From Rhodamnia argentea (taxonomy: Eukaryota; Streptophyta; Magnoliopsida; Myrtales; Myrtaceae), in assembly GCF_020921035.1 (NCBI RefSeq), contig NC_063150.1, positions 7,316,001 to 7,380,000 on the forward strand: DNA of 64,000 nucleotides. Reading direction: 5' to 3'. Positions 48,540 to 60,490 of the stretch are shown here, piece by piece (within the stretch, counting starts at the first letter, position 1; every line of letters begins with the position of its first letter). The notes beneath the pieces are model-generated. The model saw only the letters and a list, made by a program, of their open reading frames with translations. It was not told where the DNA came from and ran no database searches. A program made the position numbers and the translations under genes.

Positions 48540-49089
48540 TCACGCATCATCTATATTAAACGTCAACTCTTGGTCGACGGAGGAATCTAAGAGTTTGTCC
48601 TCACCCACAATAGAATATGGTTTCTCAATTAACTTTGCTCTCCTTTCAAACCATATTAGAATACTCTATGAAATATTGTATGACCAGCTAAATTGCTTTG
48701 GAAGGAATTGGAATAGTCTGATCATGTAATTTTTCATTTCTACAATGCTGCATTCTAGTGCAAGGAATTATTGTGTAAAGGGTGAAGAGCTTGCAATCTA
48801 ATCCCATTGTCTATTTTATTTTTCCTGGATCGAGAAAGTGATTCACAATCTCATTCCAGAGACTTGAAATTTCAACCATACAAGATAATTCCCAATGGGC
48901 TCTGTCTCAACCAAATTTGGGCCAGATGACATGTTGTGAACAAATTGTATTGAATTTTCCTATGAGGCACCATGCAACGGGCAAGAAGGGGCTGCAATAT
49001 GGAAAAATTGAAACAAGTTAGCTCGACATGGTATATGTTAGTTGCTATCCTCTACATCATTTCGTACCGGTCATGAACTCTAGCTTTCC

Positions 49090-50340
49090 AGATGTTGTTC
49101 CAAATCCCGGAGTTGTTCTTGTGAGTGATATTAAGCATCTTTCATCTCAAAAGCTAGCTCAAACATTAAGGTTTTCCCTTACGGTTTTAAACCGACCACC
49201 AGCCCCTTCCACAATCGATGTGGGACAATCCTAATAATCTCTCCCTCACACATGAGGCCTTGGGTTGGAGCTGCAACAACCCGTATCTTTCCCGTGTGAT
49301 TGTTGTGTCCAGACTTGTTAGTAACTCAAGCTCTAATTCTAGTGTTGGATGGTTTTAGGCCTCTCTCATTCCGAAAGCTAACTCAAATGTTGAAGCTTTT
49401 TCTCACACTTATAAAATCGACCACCAATCCATTCCACAACTAATATAAAACGATCTAACGATCTCTCCCTTGCACATCGGGTCATGGGTCGAACAAACAA
49501 CAATCCATATCTTTCTTGTGTAGCTTTTGGGTCCGGACTTGTTGGTAACTTATGCTCTAATACTAGTGTTGGCCTGTTGAGTGGTCTTGGGCCTCTCTAA
49601 TCTCAAAAACTAGTTCAAAGGATGATACTTTCCCTCAAACTTATTAACCGACCACTAGCCTTTTTCACAACCGATGTAGGACAATCCAAATAATCTCCCC
49701 CTCACATATCGGGCCCCGAGTCAAAGCCGTGACAACTTGTATCTCTCTTAGACTTATTGGTAATCTAGGATGTGGTACCGGTATTGAGTGGTCTTGGATC
49801 TCTCTCATTCCAAAAGTTAGCTTAAATAATGAGGCTTTTCCTCATACTTATAAATCGACCACCAGCCAATAACCGATGTGAGTCAACTCCAACAATATCC
49901 CCCTCACAAGTCTAGCCCTATGCTGGAGCCGCAACAAGTCGTATTCTCTCTGTGTGATTATTAGGACCAAACTTGTTGGTAACAATGTTAGGTAATCTTG
50001 AGCCTCTCTCATCTCCAAGTTAGATCAAATGTTGAGGCTTTTCCTCATACTTATAAATCGATCACCAGCCCATTTCACAACCGTGTGGGACAACCCCAAT
50101 AATCTCACCCTTACACATCAGGCCATGGATCAAAGCAACAACAACCCATATCTCTCTCATGTGACTTTTGGGCCTAGAATTATTGTTTGTTAGTAACCTT
50201 GACTCCGATATCAATGTTGGGTGGTCTTCGGCCTCTCTTATCCCAAAAACGAGCTTAAAGGATAAGAATTTTCCTCACATTTATAAACCAACCACTAGCT
50301 CCTTCCACAACCGATGTGGGACAACACCAATAGTTCTCAT
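49090..50340 (-). repeat. Tandem array of TRIM-derived units (about six copies)
   Basis: A unit of about 206-229 bp recurs, with its '(G)GCCTCTCTCAT...AAAGCTAG' segment near 49136, 49358, 49588, 49795, 50002 and 50228. Each unit then has ACCGACCACCAGCCC..., CACAACCGATGTGGGACAA, ATAATCTC(T/C)CCCTCACA and ...TGTTGGTAAC. Just before each new TGTTGG stands GCTCTAATACTAG or similar, which inverted is a degenerate tRNA-Met primer-binding site (TGGTATCAGAGC). On the minus strand each unit therefore reads LTR-like end (CCAACA), primer site, short internal stretch, next LTR. It has no coding capacity. Confidence 0.7.
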
Positions 50341-50344
50341 TTTC

Positions 50345-52944
50345 AGTTCGCCACTTGATGAGTTTGTAAGCGGATTTAACAGAATTGTTCCATCGGTACT
50401 TGGATGCCAAATCAATTTGTCCACTCAAATGGAGTTCGGCACTTTAATCAAGAATGACTTTGATTGAGGTTTGGACTAGATACATGACAAGTTTTTACCC
50501 TGGGGTTAAAGAAATTTTCTATTCTTCTTTGCTTCGAAACAGGATATGGATTAACAAAGGAAAGCGGATGAGTTGAGACATTAGACATTTGTCTGTTTAG
50601 TTGCCATGAATGAGATAGACCCGAATGGCAATCGTGCAAGTAATTTCATATTTGGGTCGACTACGATTTCTCATCACAGAACGTCATTCTAGCTTGTTTT
50701 CAATTTCTCACATGGAGGAAGTTCACTGACGTTATCTTTCCCTAACAGTAAAATTATGGACCGTGGCTCAATAACAGTTCGCGTTTTGTGTAGCCTACGC
50801 TTCGGAGGTTGTGCATGTAGGAGATGGGGGCGGATGCCGGGAATATGATGGGGATGGCGAGGAACCGGCGTGGCACGGTAACATTTGCCAATCCATTAAC
50901 GTTAGGTTAACATGTTCTTCTTAAGAACACATGCTGCTGAGGGCATGTCTTGCGGGATCAAGCAAAAACAATGCCGTTCTGCTCGGCATCCTTACCGCAA
51001 ATGCCGACGTCGTTTGCCGAGGTGATCGGCAACTTGGCAAGCGGGCTTTAGGACGGAGAGGTTAACGGTATTTACTTTTTCTCTCGTGTAAGAGTACTTT
51101 TCTTCTTGTTGGTTTCATTTTTTTTTTTTTGGGTATTGGGCCTACCAGGCGACTCATCTTCCTTTCAAAGGGCTTTGTGGGCCTCTTCCATCCCTTTCTC
51201 CTGCAAGCCACAATGGTCTTTGTGGGCTCTCAAAGCCTGCGCCAAGTGATTGCGATGCAATGAACCGAATCAATCCGCTCAGAAACTTCATTCCGTACGC
51301 GAGCTTGATCAAGCCTTTCCCCATTTTGGTCACACGATGTATACGCCACTCGGATAGCTCGGCGATATCGGTAGTCTCTGAACTTTTGCTCGCCGGCCGG
51401 TCGGAGTCGTCTTCTTGAACCTTGGTTTTTTGCTTAACTAGGCCCACTGAACAATTACGTTTCCTTCCGTGCCTAAGGTGATCCTTCCGTTGCCATCATA
51501 GAAGGAAACTGAAGACGTGGACTGAAAATTTAGTGAAGTTGGCGATAGAGGAATAGGAAAAAAATTAAAAAAAAAGCACAAGAAAATGTGAAAGAGGACA
51601 GAATCCTTGTTTGAGTAACTCGAAGTTATTGCAAATAATGGGATTTTCCCAATGACATTCGAGAGAACTATTGTTTTATTTGGAGGGCTTCGATGAATCG
51701 TTCGTCAAGTCCCCACGGCCGAGATTGATCCACGTGATGCTTTTGTATCCGCGCCGGTCAAAAGTGTAATCACGCCCTCGAACTAATGCTCGTATCGTAG
51801 GTTCGTATGGGCTATTATGGCATTGCTATAAGCTGGGAATGTCAACTGTCTCAATTCATCAGCGGTTGATGTCATTGGAACACTAATGTACACGCTTCAT
51901 CCAGCTTTTGTATGCAATCCTATTCTAAAAATCAACGGATAGGTTGACGCCAAAAAAAAACATAGCTAATTTTTATTTTATTATAACCGATGAAGTGATA
52001 GACTTAGCCGATAGTAGGAGAGTATGATGAATCAATATCGACGAGCAACCGATGAGAGCAAATATCTATTATCCGGGGATGAAGCCACCGATGTTCTCTG
52101 ACAAGTTGAGGTATCTTCGTACTCAAGTGTTGCTAAATAATAGGAGATCGAGAAGTTATTTTTTATTTGAATAATCGTCAATTGTTGGCTTTAAATACCC
52201 ATATTCATACTCTTTGCAATGGCTCTCTCCGATTAATAAAAAAAAAAACGTTCTCGCAAATTTATCTTTATCTTAATTTTTCTCAATTTAAATATCTTTC
52301 AATTCCATACTAGTCGCAGTTTCGGATTTTCATTCTCGATTGAACTCCAACTCTATCATCTCACTTTATCGTTAATTAAATTCCGACAAAGTTTTTTGTA
52401 CTTCGTTGTTGATTAAATCCCGGCAAATCATACTATTCCTTATTATTCATTGAGTTTACTATCCCAAATTGCCACAAAAATCCGTCTTCTCTTAATAAAA
52501 ATTGAATAACAATTTTTTATGGAAAATATTTTGTAAACGATAAAATTTCTCGAGAAATCGATAGTATCCGGCGCAAGAAAATGTTTTCGACATGTCATGA
52601 TATAAGTTCTGAAGTCTTTAGCGTTAATGCATTTGATTTTTAAAATTTTCATTCGATTCAAATTCTAAGCTTTGTAATTTCTATACACTTGAGCAATTCC
52701 ATTAATTTTGTCAATTTTAGTGAATGGAAGGCTCGACCTTACCCTTCTTTACCATTTTTCCAATGCCGCGTGGCCTTATTTAATAGTTATTTTAATCATT
52801 TGATAAGACACAACATCACTTGGAAATGTCACATCACAAAATTAAAAGAAACTGAAAATAAGTAATAACCAACAATGAAAGATGAACACCAAGCCTGAAA
52901 ACTACAAAAACCCAAAAAAAATGATAAGACATCAAAGAGACCAA
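50345..52944. other. Gene-poor stretch, nothing firm
   Basis: Mostly AT-rich. A minus-strand open frame at 51154-51447 (97 codons, GTG rather than ATG at its start) has plausible protein-like composition in its first two thirds, with SETTDIAELSEWRIHRVTK then GLIKLAYGMKFLSGLIRF, but I recognise no family. It could be an exon remnant. Confidence 0.3.
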
Positions 52945-53725
52945 GGGCATGTTTGGTTCGGTATTTGGTCAAGGAACTTTGAAAAAATGTAAATACTATT
53001 GAGTTAAAGGTCTTTTTCAAAATACAAATATCTTTGGGCTAAAAACCTTTTTCAAAATGCAAGTAATGTTTGGTAAAGTGTATTTTAAAAACACATTGAA
53101 AAATAACTTTGACTTAAATGTTGTTTGGTAAAAAATGAATTTTGCAAAATATTTTTACTTTTTAAAAAAAAAAGTGGTGGTCGGCGGCGGCGATCGGTGG
53201 TGGCGGTGGCGACGGCGGTCGGCCGCGGCGATCGGTGGTGGTGGTGGCGGCGGCGGCGATGGCAGCGGGCAACGGCGATCGGTGGTGGCGGCGAGCGGTG
53301 ATTGACGGTCGGCGAGCGGTGATCGACGGTCGGCGAGCGGCGACAATTGGTGGTGGGAGGCAATGGTGGTTGTCGGGCGATGGCAAGTGAGCGGCGTCGG
53401 TCGAGGGCTGTTGGCGGCGGTTGGCGGAGAAGGGCGGCGATAGATGGTGGCGACGGATGGCGGGAGGCGGTCAATGGGGGGTGGCGATGGGTGGCGGCCG
53501 CGGCAACCGGTGGCAGCAAGTTAAGGTGACAAATTTAAAAGAAAAAAAATTAGTTGCATTTTGCAAAAGTCCTTAGGTACTTTGGGTTAAAATACTTCGA
53601 AGAACATTTGAGATGTAATTGCATCTCCCCAAAGTGAGCCAAAAAATGAACCAAACACCATTTGCATTTGGTCAAGAGACTTTAGAGTCCTAATGTTCAT
53701 TCCTAATGATGAACCAAATAGGGCC
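52945..53725. mobile_element. MITE-like element with GGC-rich core
   Basis: The ends are GGGCATGTTTGGTTCG (52945) and, inverted, GGCCCTATTTGGTTCAT (53725). The arms repeat 'CTTTTTCAAAATGCAA...' type words and the core (53175-53520) is built from GGCGGTCGGCGGCGG-like words. Ends of the type GGSCCTGTTTGGT are common in PIF/Harbinger-type MITEs. The target duplication is unclear. The Pro/His/Arg-rich ORFs on both strands are artefacts of the core. Confidence 0.5.
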
Positions 53726-54002
53726 TAAAGATCCGAGATGGAGTTTATAACGGGGAGGTAGGCATTTGTAAGGGGAGACGCCATTGCCCCTTTGTCGACA
53801 GCAAGGGTCGACGACCCATGTTGAAGTCCTAGTGAGGGTAGTGGGCCCTTGCATGCTAGGTAGTTGCAGCAACTCTTGTCACCATCAGGCCCCATCGATG
53901 GTTGTTCCGGCAAATCGTGCTTCGCCATTGCGTGACGGCCCTTGCCGCCATCCATCTCTCTAGGCGAGTTGCCCTCATCGACACCAAGTCACTCCTTATT
54001 AC

Positions 54003-54750
54003 TAGAGGTGAGCGATCTCGGATTCTTTACGGGTTCCACCTGACACCCGAAACCTATCGGTCGAAATAGGTTTCTCGATTTTTGGAACCCGAAACCGACC
54101 CATCATATCCTGAAATTCGAAAACTACCCTGTCACATGTTCCAGATTCAATTCGAAGGTACCCGGAAACTTACCAATTTTTTTTTTATCTTTAGTTAAAC
54201 AAAATGAGAATGTACGCAATAATAACTAAGGATTCGTAAAAGCGGGTTGTGAAATCATGAGATCTTTTTTTTTGGTCCAAGAAATCATGAGATCTTAACA
54301 ACTGCCAAATTACTTAGAAATGTATCATCCCTAATAAATAGTGATCTCAACAAAATACAACAATGCACGATCAAACAAATCCTGTACGATATAAGCATTA
54401 TGCAAATACAAATTTACTAGTTTATAGTGTCTAGTGTTCGAGCGTAAAAAATGGTGAACAAAGACAAAAATTGCAATCTAATTGTAGTCGACAATCCACG
54501 AAGACGAACACGTAACATAAAACAAACAATAAAAAGTTCAAAACATGTGACATAAAATCAAAGCCATAGACCTTCAGACCTCAATCATCTATGAAAAATT
54601 GCTCTAACAATTGCTTCTTTTAGGGTCTCTTTTTGGTTGCTCCCAATTCCTGAAAAAAAGGAACTAAGAACCGGACTCTGTCTCCTTAGAACCTGGAATT
54701 GAACCGGGAACCTCCGGTCCGATTCTACCCAGAAATTGTGTTCACCACTA
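54003..54750. mobile_element. hAT-like non-autonomous element
   Basis: The ends are TAGAGGTGAGCGATC (54003) and, inverted, TAGTGGTGAACACAATT (54750), hAT-type termini beginning TAG. Subterminal regions are rich in GGTTCC/GGAACC/GAAACC words, as in the larger hAT at 56.1 kb. Flanks CTTATTAC and CTTAATGG share only four leading bases, so the 8-bp target duplication is not confirmed. It has no coding capacity. Confidence 0.5.
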
Positions 54751-55049
54751 CTTAATGGGCGTAGCCTTTTTAACTTTTCTAAAAATATTTTAGACTGTTT
54801 TTTAACCTTTATTTTATTTCGATCTATTCTTTTTAGCTTTAGTCTTTTTTACGTGGCGCCCATTTGACACCGCGTCAATGCCATCAATGCAGAAAATACA
54901 TGCAAAGTAAAATAAATAAGAAGAACATGAAGCATTTTGCGTCCAAGAGAAGCTCATGGATTTTATGGAAAGACTAAAGTGGTGACGACCACTATATAGG
55001 AAAACTTACTACAACCTCCAGTACAGTGCTCATCAGACTAAAGATAAAA

Positions 55050-55575
55050 GGGCAAAATTGTAAATAAAAAAAAATTTAAATCTGTTTCACTTTTGCCAAT
55101 TCGGTCTTAAACTTTTTACTTTTGCCAACTCAATTCTAAATCATTTCACTTGTTGCCAATTGAGCCCCATTGGCCGGAAATACCGATGTGAACGCCCGGC
55201 CGTCTTATATGACACGGTCGGAGCCAGCGTGGATAATATTTTAATATATTTTTTCAATTTTTTTATTATTTTTTTTCTTTTCTTCCTTTATTTTTTCTGC
55301 ACTGTTCTCGCGGCCGGGAGAACATTGAAAAAAAAATCAAAGGAAAAAAGAGAAAAAATAAAAAAAAATTCACAAAAATATTATTAGAAATTATCAACAT
55401 CAACGCCCATTGTACCACGTAGAACAATCGACAGTCACGTTAGCGATTTTCGGTCAATAGGACTCAATTGACAATAAGTGAAAAAGTTTAGGACTGAATC
55501 AATAAAGTTAGAATATTTGTGACTGAATTGGCAAAAGTGTAATAATTTTAAGACTTTTTGAATAATTTTTTCAAG
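55050..55575. repeat. Long-inverted-repeat element, both arms
   Basis: The left arm (55085-55245) has 'TTTTGCCAATTCGGTC', 'TTGCCAATTGAGCCCC' and GGCCGGAAATACCGATGTG. The right arm (55385-55570) has 'ACCACGTAGAACAATCG', 'GTTAGCGATTTTCGGTC' and 'GAATTGGCAAAAGTG'. The centre contains CTCGCGGCCGGGAG. Same family as 32393-33027. Confidence 0.6.
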
Positions 55576-56137
55576 AAAAAAAAAAGTGGTGTGCAGATAT
55601 CACCCGTCTAGTTTCCGGATGAGGAGTTGCGGTCCAAAGCGGAGAAAGAGTGCACATTTTGAACATTGGTTTTATGAAGCTCCCAACTTGCTTTCAACGG
55701 GGTCCAATCTCATCAATTCCCGTCAATTCCAACTAATTTAGAAGAGGAGTCTCAGACAAGAGATTGAAGATCATAACGAAATTTGCGAGGCCGGAATTCA
55801 TTTAAGAAACCATAAGTGGACCCCTCGAAATTTGCCTTCGTGGGTTGAGAATGAAATGCTTGACTGTTGGTCTCCAGCCACGTTGATAAATACGTTCACC
55901 TAATCCAATTAATACAACGTGCCACCAATCGAACCTTAATAAAGACGATAGAGAGTGATTGATGGGAGCTAGACGCGCACGCACACGAGAACGGGATAGA
56001 GCTGACTCTGATAATGCCATAGAAACCTCTGTCTTAAAGGTGTAAGCTGGCAGGTAAAAAGAGATCGCATAAATATAAAAAGGATATAAGATCCGTTGCG
56101 AAGTGATGCGAGATACTATTTCAATGCTCCCCTCACC

Positions 56138-59112
56138 TAGTCACGGCCGGTTCGGTGGAACCGGCGGTTCCCGGTCAGGAACCGGCGGTTCCGGTTCCAC
56201 GAAAAGGTGGAACCGGAACCGGCCGTGTAAAATGGCGGTTCCGGGCCGGTTCCCGGGCCGGTTCCGGTTCCGCTTCGGAACCGCCGGTTCATTCCGATTC
56301 ATTTTTAATAATAATTTTTAAAATAATAAATAATAAAATAAATATAATAAATTATAAATTATAAAATACAATTAAATTGTACATTGTAATAAAATATGGG
56401 AAAAAAAAAAAGAAGGAATGGGCTTGAACTTAATGAATTATCATTAAGCGGCCTACATATCTTCTTGGGTATAGAAGAATCAAAGCCTATGTAGTTCTTT
56501 TTACCTTTGAGAACCCCAACTTACCTCATCGTCAATCGTCGCTACCCGTTGTGGTATCCGTGGCGGTGGTATCTCCAACATCATCGCTAAAAAATTCGTG
56601 TTCACGATCTAACTCTTGGTGTCGATATTTCGCCCTCGTCCAATCGCCGACACAAGCTTGAGCTTCCACAGAGTCCGGGCTTAATCTTGAACGGCGAGAG
56701 TCCAAAATTAATCCTCCGAACTAAATGCTTGTTCAACTGCAACCGTTGAAGAAGGGGTTGCTAATATTTGACGAGCGATGAGGGCGAGAACTGGATACTC
56801 GATTTGGTGACTCTTCCACCACTTCAGGATTTCGAAATCTGTACTATGTTCTGCATCACGAAACTCAAATCGAGTGGTTAAATATTTTTCTAATTCAGAA
56901 ATATTATCTGTTGCCCCTTTTTATTTTTTTTGCCTACTCTTAAGCATATTATACCCTCTACTAAGTGAACTACCACCTTCGCTACGTGAGGCAGTAGATT
57001 GTAAAGATCGGGAATCACTTAAACCATATCTACTACAAAATTCTCCATATAATGCTACTATAGATTCTTTAACATGTCCTAATATATTTGAAATATCTAT
57101 TGAATCTTCCAAATGTAAACAATCATGATAATACACATTCAAATAATCTTGTAAACCGTCTAATTTAATACGTGGATCAAAAACAATACCAACTAAATAG
57201 ACAAGAGGAATTTGCAAATAATAATGCAACCATTTTTCTCGCATTACTAAAATAGTTTGACCTAATTCGGTATCTTTTTCATATTCACTAAAAACACTAC
57301 TAATATTAACACACTCTATTAAAAATAAATGCGTTGTAGGATAATAAATACCAGATAAAGTCTTAGTAGCATCATTAAAAATTTTCAAAATATCTAAAAT
57401 TTTCTTGCAAACGTCCCAATGTTGAGGAAGTAAAGTAATTTCGGAAATATTTTGTGAAATAAACATACATAATAAATCTTTATATTCAAAAGTTTGCCGA
57501 AGCAACTCGTACGTAGAATTCCAACGAGTCGGAATATCTTTTGGAAATCTTCTTGGTCTTCTCCCATTTTGTTTACAAAATTTTCCCTATGATTTCATAC
57601 ATTGGGGACGACTCCATAAAAATTTAATTGCACTTTTTATTGGGGCGAGAGAAGTGTCAAGAGTTCGTAAACCATTTTGTACACATAAATTTAAAACATG
57701 ACAAGCACATCTAATGTGAAAAAATTGTCCGCCAAAAGTGGGTTTGCAAATATTTTCTAATTCGGGAATAGAAGCGGTATTTGCGGCGGCATTATCAAAA
57801 CCAATTGAAAATACTTTATTTATTAAATTATATTCTTCTAAAACTTGCCTAATTATCCTATAAATATTATGAGCCGAATGGCTTTCATCAAAAACTCGGA
57901 ATGCAATAAGTCTTTTTTGAATCATCCAATTGTCATCTATCCAATGACACGTGACACCCATATAAGAATGAATTTGCCAAGGATCACTCCAAATATCGCT
58001 ACCTATATGCACACGTCCATTGAATTCCGCAAAAAATTTTCCTAAAGATTTTTTTCCTTTTTTTATAAAGATGAAAAACTTCGCGTTTAAGAGTATTTTT
58101 TAGAATAGTTGGCGCTTGCGGAACCAACACAGTATTTATCAAATATTTCATATTAAAATTTTCACCAGTATTAAACGGAGCATGATCAAGGGCAACATAT
58201 TCACCTAATGTTTGTTTATAAAGTGCTTCGGTGAAACGAAATAAAGGATGAGGCTTAGAAGTGGCGTACCCGGAAATTTGTTGTTGCGTATTGTCGATCC
58301 CCGCTTGCGTTGGATGTTTTTTCGTCAAATGCCGACGGAATGTTCCGTAGCCGTCTCCTTTCGTGAATTTATATGTTTGCGAACAATATTTACATTTTAC
58401 ATTATACTCACCTTCGACTTCATCACGTACCTTGTCGAAGTGTAGCCACAAGTCCGATGTATTATCTCGGCCCTTCCGTTCCGGCTCATTTGCCGTTGAC
58501 GTTTCTTCGACACCGGTGGGAGGATGAAGACTTTCTTGTGTTGGGATGTGCTCGACGTTCGGAATCGGGACATAGTTGATATTATCGTCGTCGTCTTCCC
58601 AACTTGCATACTCACGAGGATCGTATTCATGAATGGGATACTCGGAATCTCCCATAGCCATCTTGCCCTTGTCGGCATTTTTCGCTTCCACTTGCCATTT
58701 TTGAGAGAATTGATCGGAAATCCGATTGAGAGAATTGAGTCGGGATTGAGAGAATTGGGAGAATTTGAGCGATTTGAGAGGATTTCGGAGAGAATTCGAG
58801 AGATTGTTCGGAGAATTTGTGACAAAAATGAAAGGGGAAGCATATGCATTTATAAGCAAGAATCATTTTTAATTCTTTTTTTTTTAAATGTAAAGCAACG
58901 GCCCAAAGGAGGGGGGGAGGGGGGGCCCGAGCCCCGGGGGCGGAGGGGGGGCCCTAGGGCAGAGAGCCCAACGACTCTCTGCCCCCGGGCCCACTTTTTT
59001 TTTTTTTGGGCTGTTCGGAACCGGCCCGGAACCGCCGGTTCCCACGTTTCCGGAACCGTGGGCCCGGTCAAAGGGCCGGTTCCGGGCCCACGGGCCCAAA
59101 TGGCCCCCTCTA
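56138..59112 (-). mobile_element. hAT transposon, 2,975 bp, with perfect 8-bp target duplication
   Basis: The terminal sequence is TAGTCACGGCCGG on the left and, inverted, TAGAGGGGGCCAT on the right. The flank CCCTCACC is present at 56130-56137 and again at 59113-59120, an exact 8-bp target duplication as hAT transposases make. GC-rich subterminal zones (56145-56290 and 58955-59100) contain many GGAACCGG/CCGGTTCC words, likely transposase-binding sites by analogy with other hATs. The transposase gene lies on the minus strand and is broken. The insertion point is inside segmental copy B, while copy A keeps the empty site. Confidence 0.9.
56532..58661 (-). pseudogene. hAT transposase (RICESLEEPER/ZBED type), inactivated
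   Basis: Reading from about 58661, an acidic leader (MGDSEYPIHEYDPREY) is followed by a BED zinc finger with C-x2-C...H-x4-H spacing: KCKYCSQTYKF then TFRRHLTKKHP. The RNase H-like catalytic region includes GSDIWSDPWQIHSYMGVTCH, FSIGFDNAAANTASI and HIRCACHVLNLCVQNGL. The C-terminal hATC dimerisation region includes WWKSHQIEYPVLALIARQ and ATPSSTVAVEQAFSS. The coding sequence is interrupted by a frameshift in an A/T run near 58040-58070, an in-frame TAG at 57587-57589, a frame change near 56921-56935 and another near 56715. The full span of about 700 codons fits the family. It no longer makes an intact transposase. Confidence 0.88.
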
Positions 59113-59282
59113 CCCTCACCTGCACGCCAGAGTAGTTGACAACGGCACATGGAATTTGACTGACGGGAGTGACTGCAAGACGCAACCAATCTAAAGGCGT
59201 GGGTGATAAGTAGAGAAAAATCAGATGAATATAAAAGAGCATATAAAATCCATTCTCAAACGATGCGAGACAATATTTCGAT

Positions 59283-59783
59283 AAGAAAATTGTCTAAAAA
59301 GTCCTAAACGTATTGCACTTTTGCCAATTCGGTTCTAAACGTTTTAATTTTCTAAATGGAGTCTTAAACATTTTCATGTGTTGCTAATTGAATCCATCCA
59401 GTCAATTTGGCTAGAAATTATTTACATGGACGACGGTTGTCTTATATGGCACGGTTGGGACTAACTTGGACATGTTTTTAGTAATATTTTAAATTTTTTT
59501 CTCTTTTTCATTATTTTTGTATTATTTCTTTTCTTTGTATGATCAGCGGGGTCGTTGGGCCCTTGCCGGCCACACGGAGAAAAAAAAAATACAAAGAAAA
59601 TAAGGGCGACCACGGGCATGAAAAACGGTCGGCGTCCACATTAACGATTTACGGTTGAAATTGACCGGATGGACTCAACCGACAAATCTTGAAAAGATTC
59701 ATGACTCAATTTGCAAATTTAAAATGGCTAAAACTGAATTGACAAAAATGCAATAAATTTAGGACTTTTCAGACAATTTTTCC
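59283..59783. mobile_element. Long-inverted-repeat element shared with copy A
   Basis: This is the counterpart of 32393-33027 at the same site in the duplicated segment. Left flank TATTTCGAT (59274-59282) and right flank TCTTTCAAT (59784-59792) correspond to the 9-bp duplication in copy A. The core is shortened (GGGCCCTTGCCGGCC at 59557-59571). Confidence 0.65.
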
Positions 59784-60084
59784 TCTTTCAATACCTCAAT
59801 CTTACATGCAAGTTGGATGAGTTGACCACGACACGTGGAATTCCACCGATAGGGGTGGACACAGACACGCAAAAAGATGCAAGTTGGATCGGTCGATTGT
59901 GGCACGTGAAAAATCTCGATAGAAAAGTCCAATTCAAAAATGTAAGTCGATAGATAAAGAGAGATCGCATGAATATAAAAGAGTATATAAAATCTATCAT
60001 CAAGCGACCCCGGGAGAGGGGTAGGGGAAGAATCAAGTACGACCTTATCAATTTTTTGGATTATCGAAAAAGTTTAGGGTGTGC

Positions 60085-60490
60085 ATTGTAACACTTCTCT
60101 ACTAGAAATCAACTTCTGACTAGAAGTTGATTTTTCTACTTCTCAAAAGTAGAAGTTGATTTTTCTATTTTTGCTCCAGATTGACTTTTGATCGGAGAAA
60201 TTCGTTTGGTAATTGTTGAAAATTTCTACTTTTGAAACATTATTAACAAAATCTTCGGCGGTCGGCGGGCTGCGGGTGGTGGCGGCAAGCGGCGGCGGGC
60301 GGTCGTCGGTCGGCGGAGGTTGGTGTGGTCGAAAAAGTGATTCTAAAGTAGAGAAGTAAAAATTATTTACTTCTCAAAGTTGGCCAAAAATCTTGGCAGA
60401 TGTTAAAAATCCTACTATAAGTCAATTTTTTTATTAAACGGATTTCTACTTCGACAAAATTTTTACCAAACGAATTTTCTTACTAGATTA
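60085..60490. mobile_element. GC-rich-core insert private to copy B
   Basis: This block is absent at the matching position of copy A (about 33285). AT-rich arms with repeated AGAAGTTGATTTTTCTA words surround a core with GGCGGTCGGCGGGC (60256-60325). The right arm has 'TACCAAACGAATTTTC', inverted relative to the 'GAAATTCGTTTGGTAATT' of the left. It is probably a MITE; exact ends were not determined. Confidence 0.45.

Noticed and set aside
51154..51447. 97-codon minus-strand ORF with protein-like composition
   Set aside because: It starts at GTG, matches no family I recognise and has no adjoining exons; kept only as a note in the spacer entry.
53085..53529. Pro/His/Arg-rich and Gly-rich ORFs on both strands
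   Set aside because: Caused by the GGC-rich core of a MITE-like element; low-complexity translations in all frames.
58524..59135. 203-codon plus-strand ORF over the hAT 5' region
   Set aside because: Antisense shadow of the transposase start plus the GC-rich subterminal repeat.
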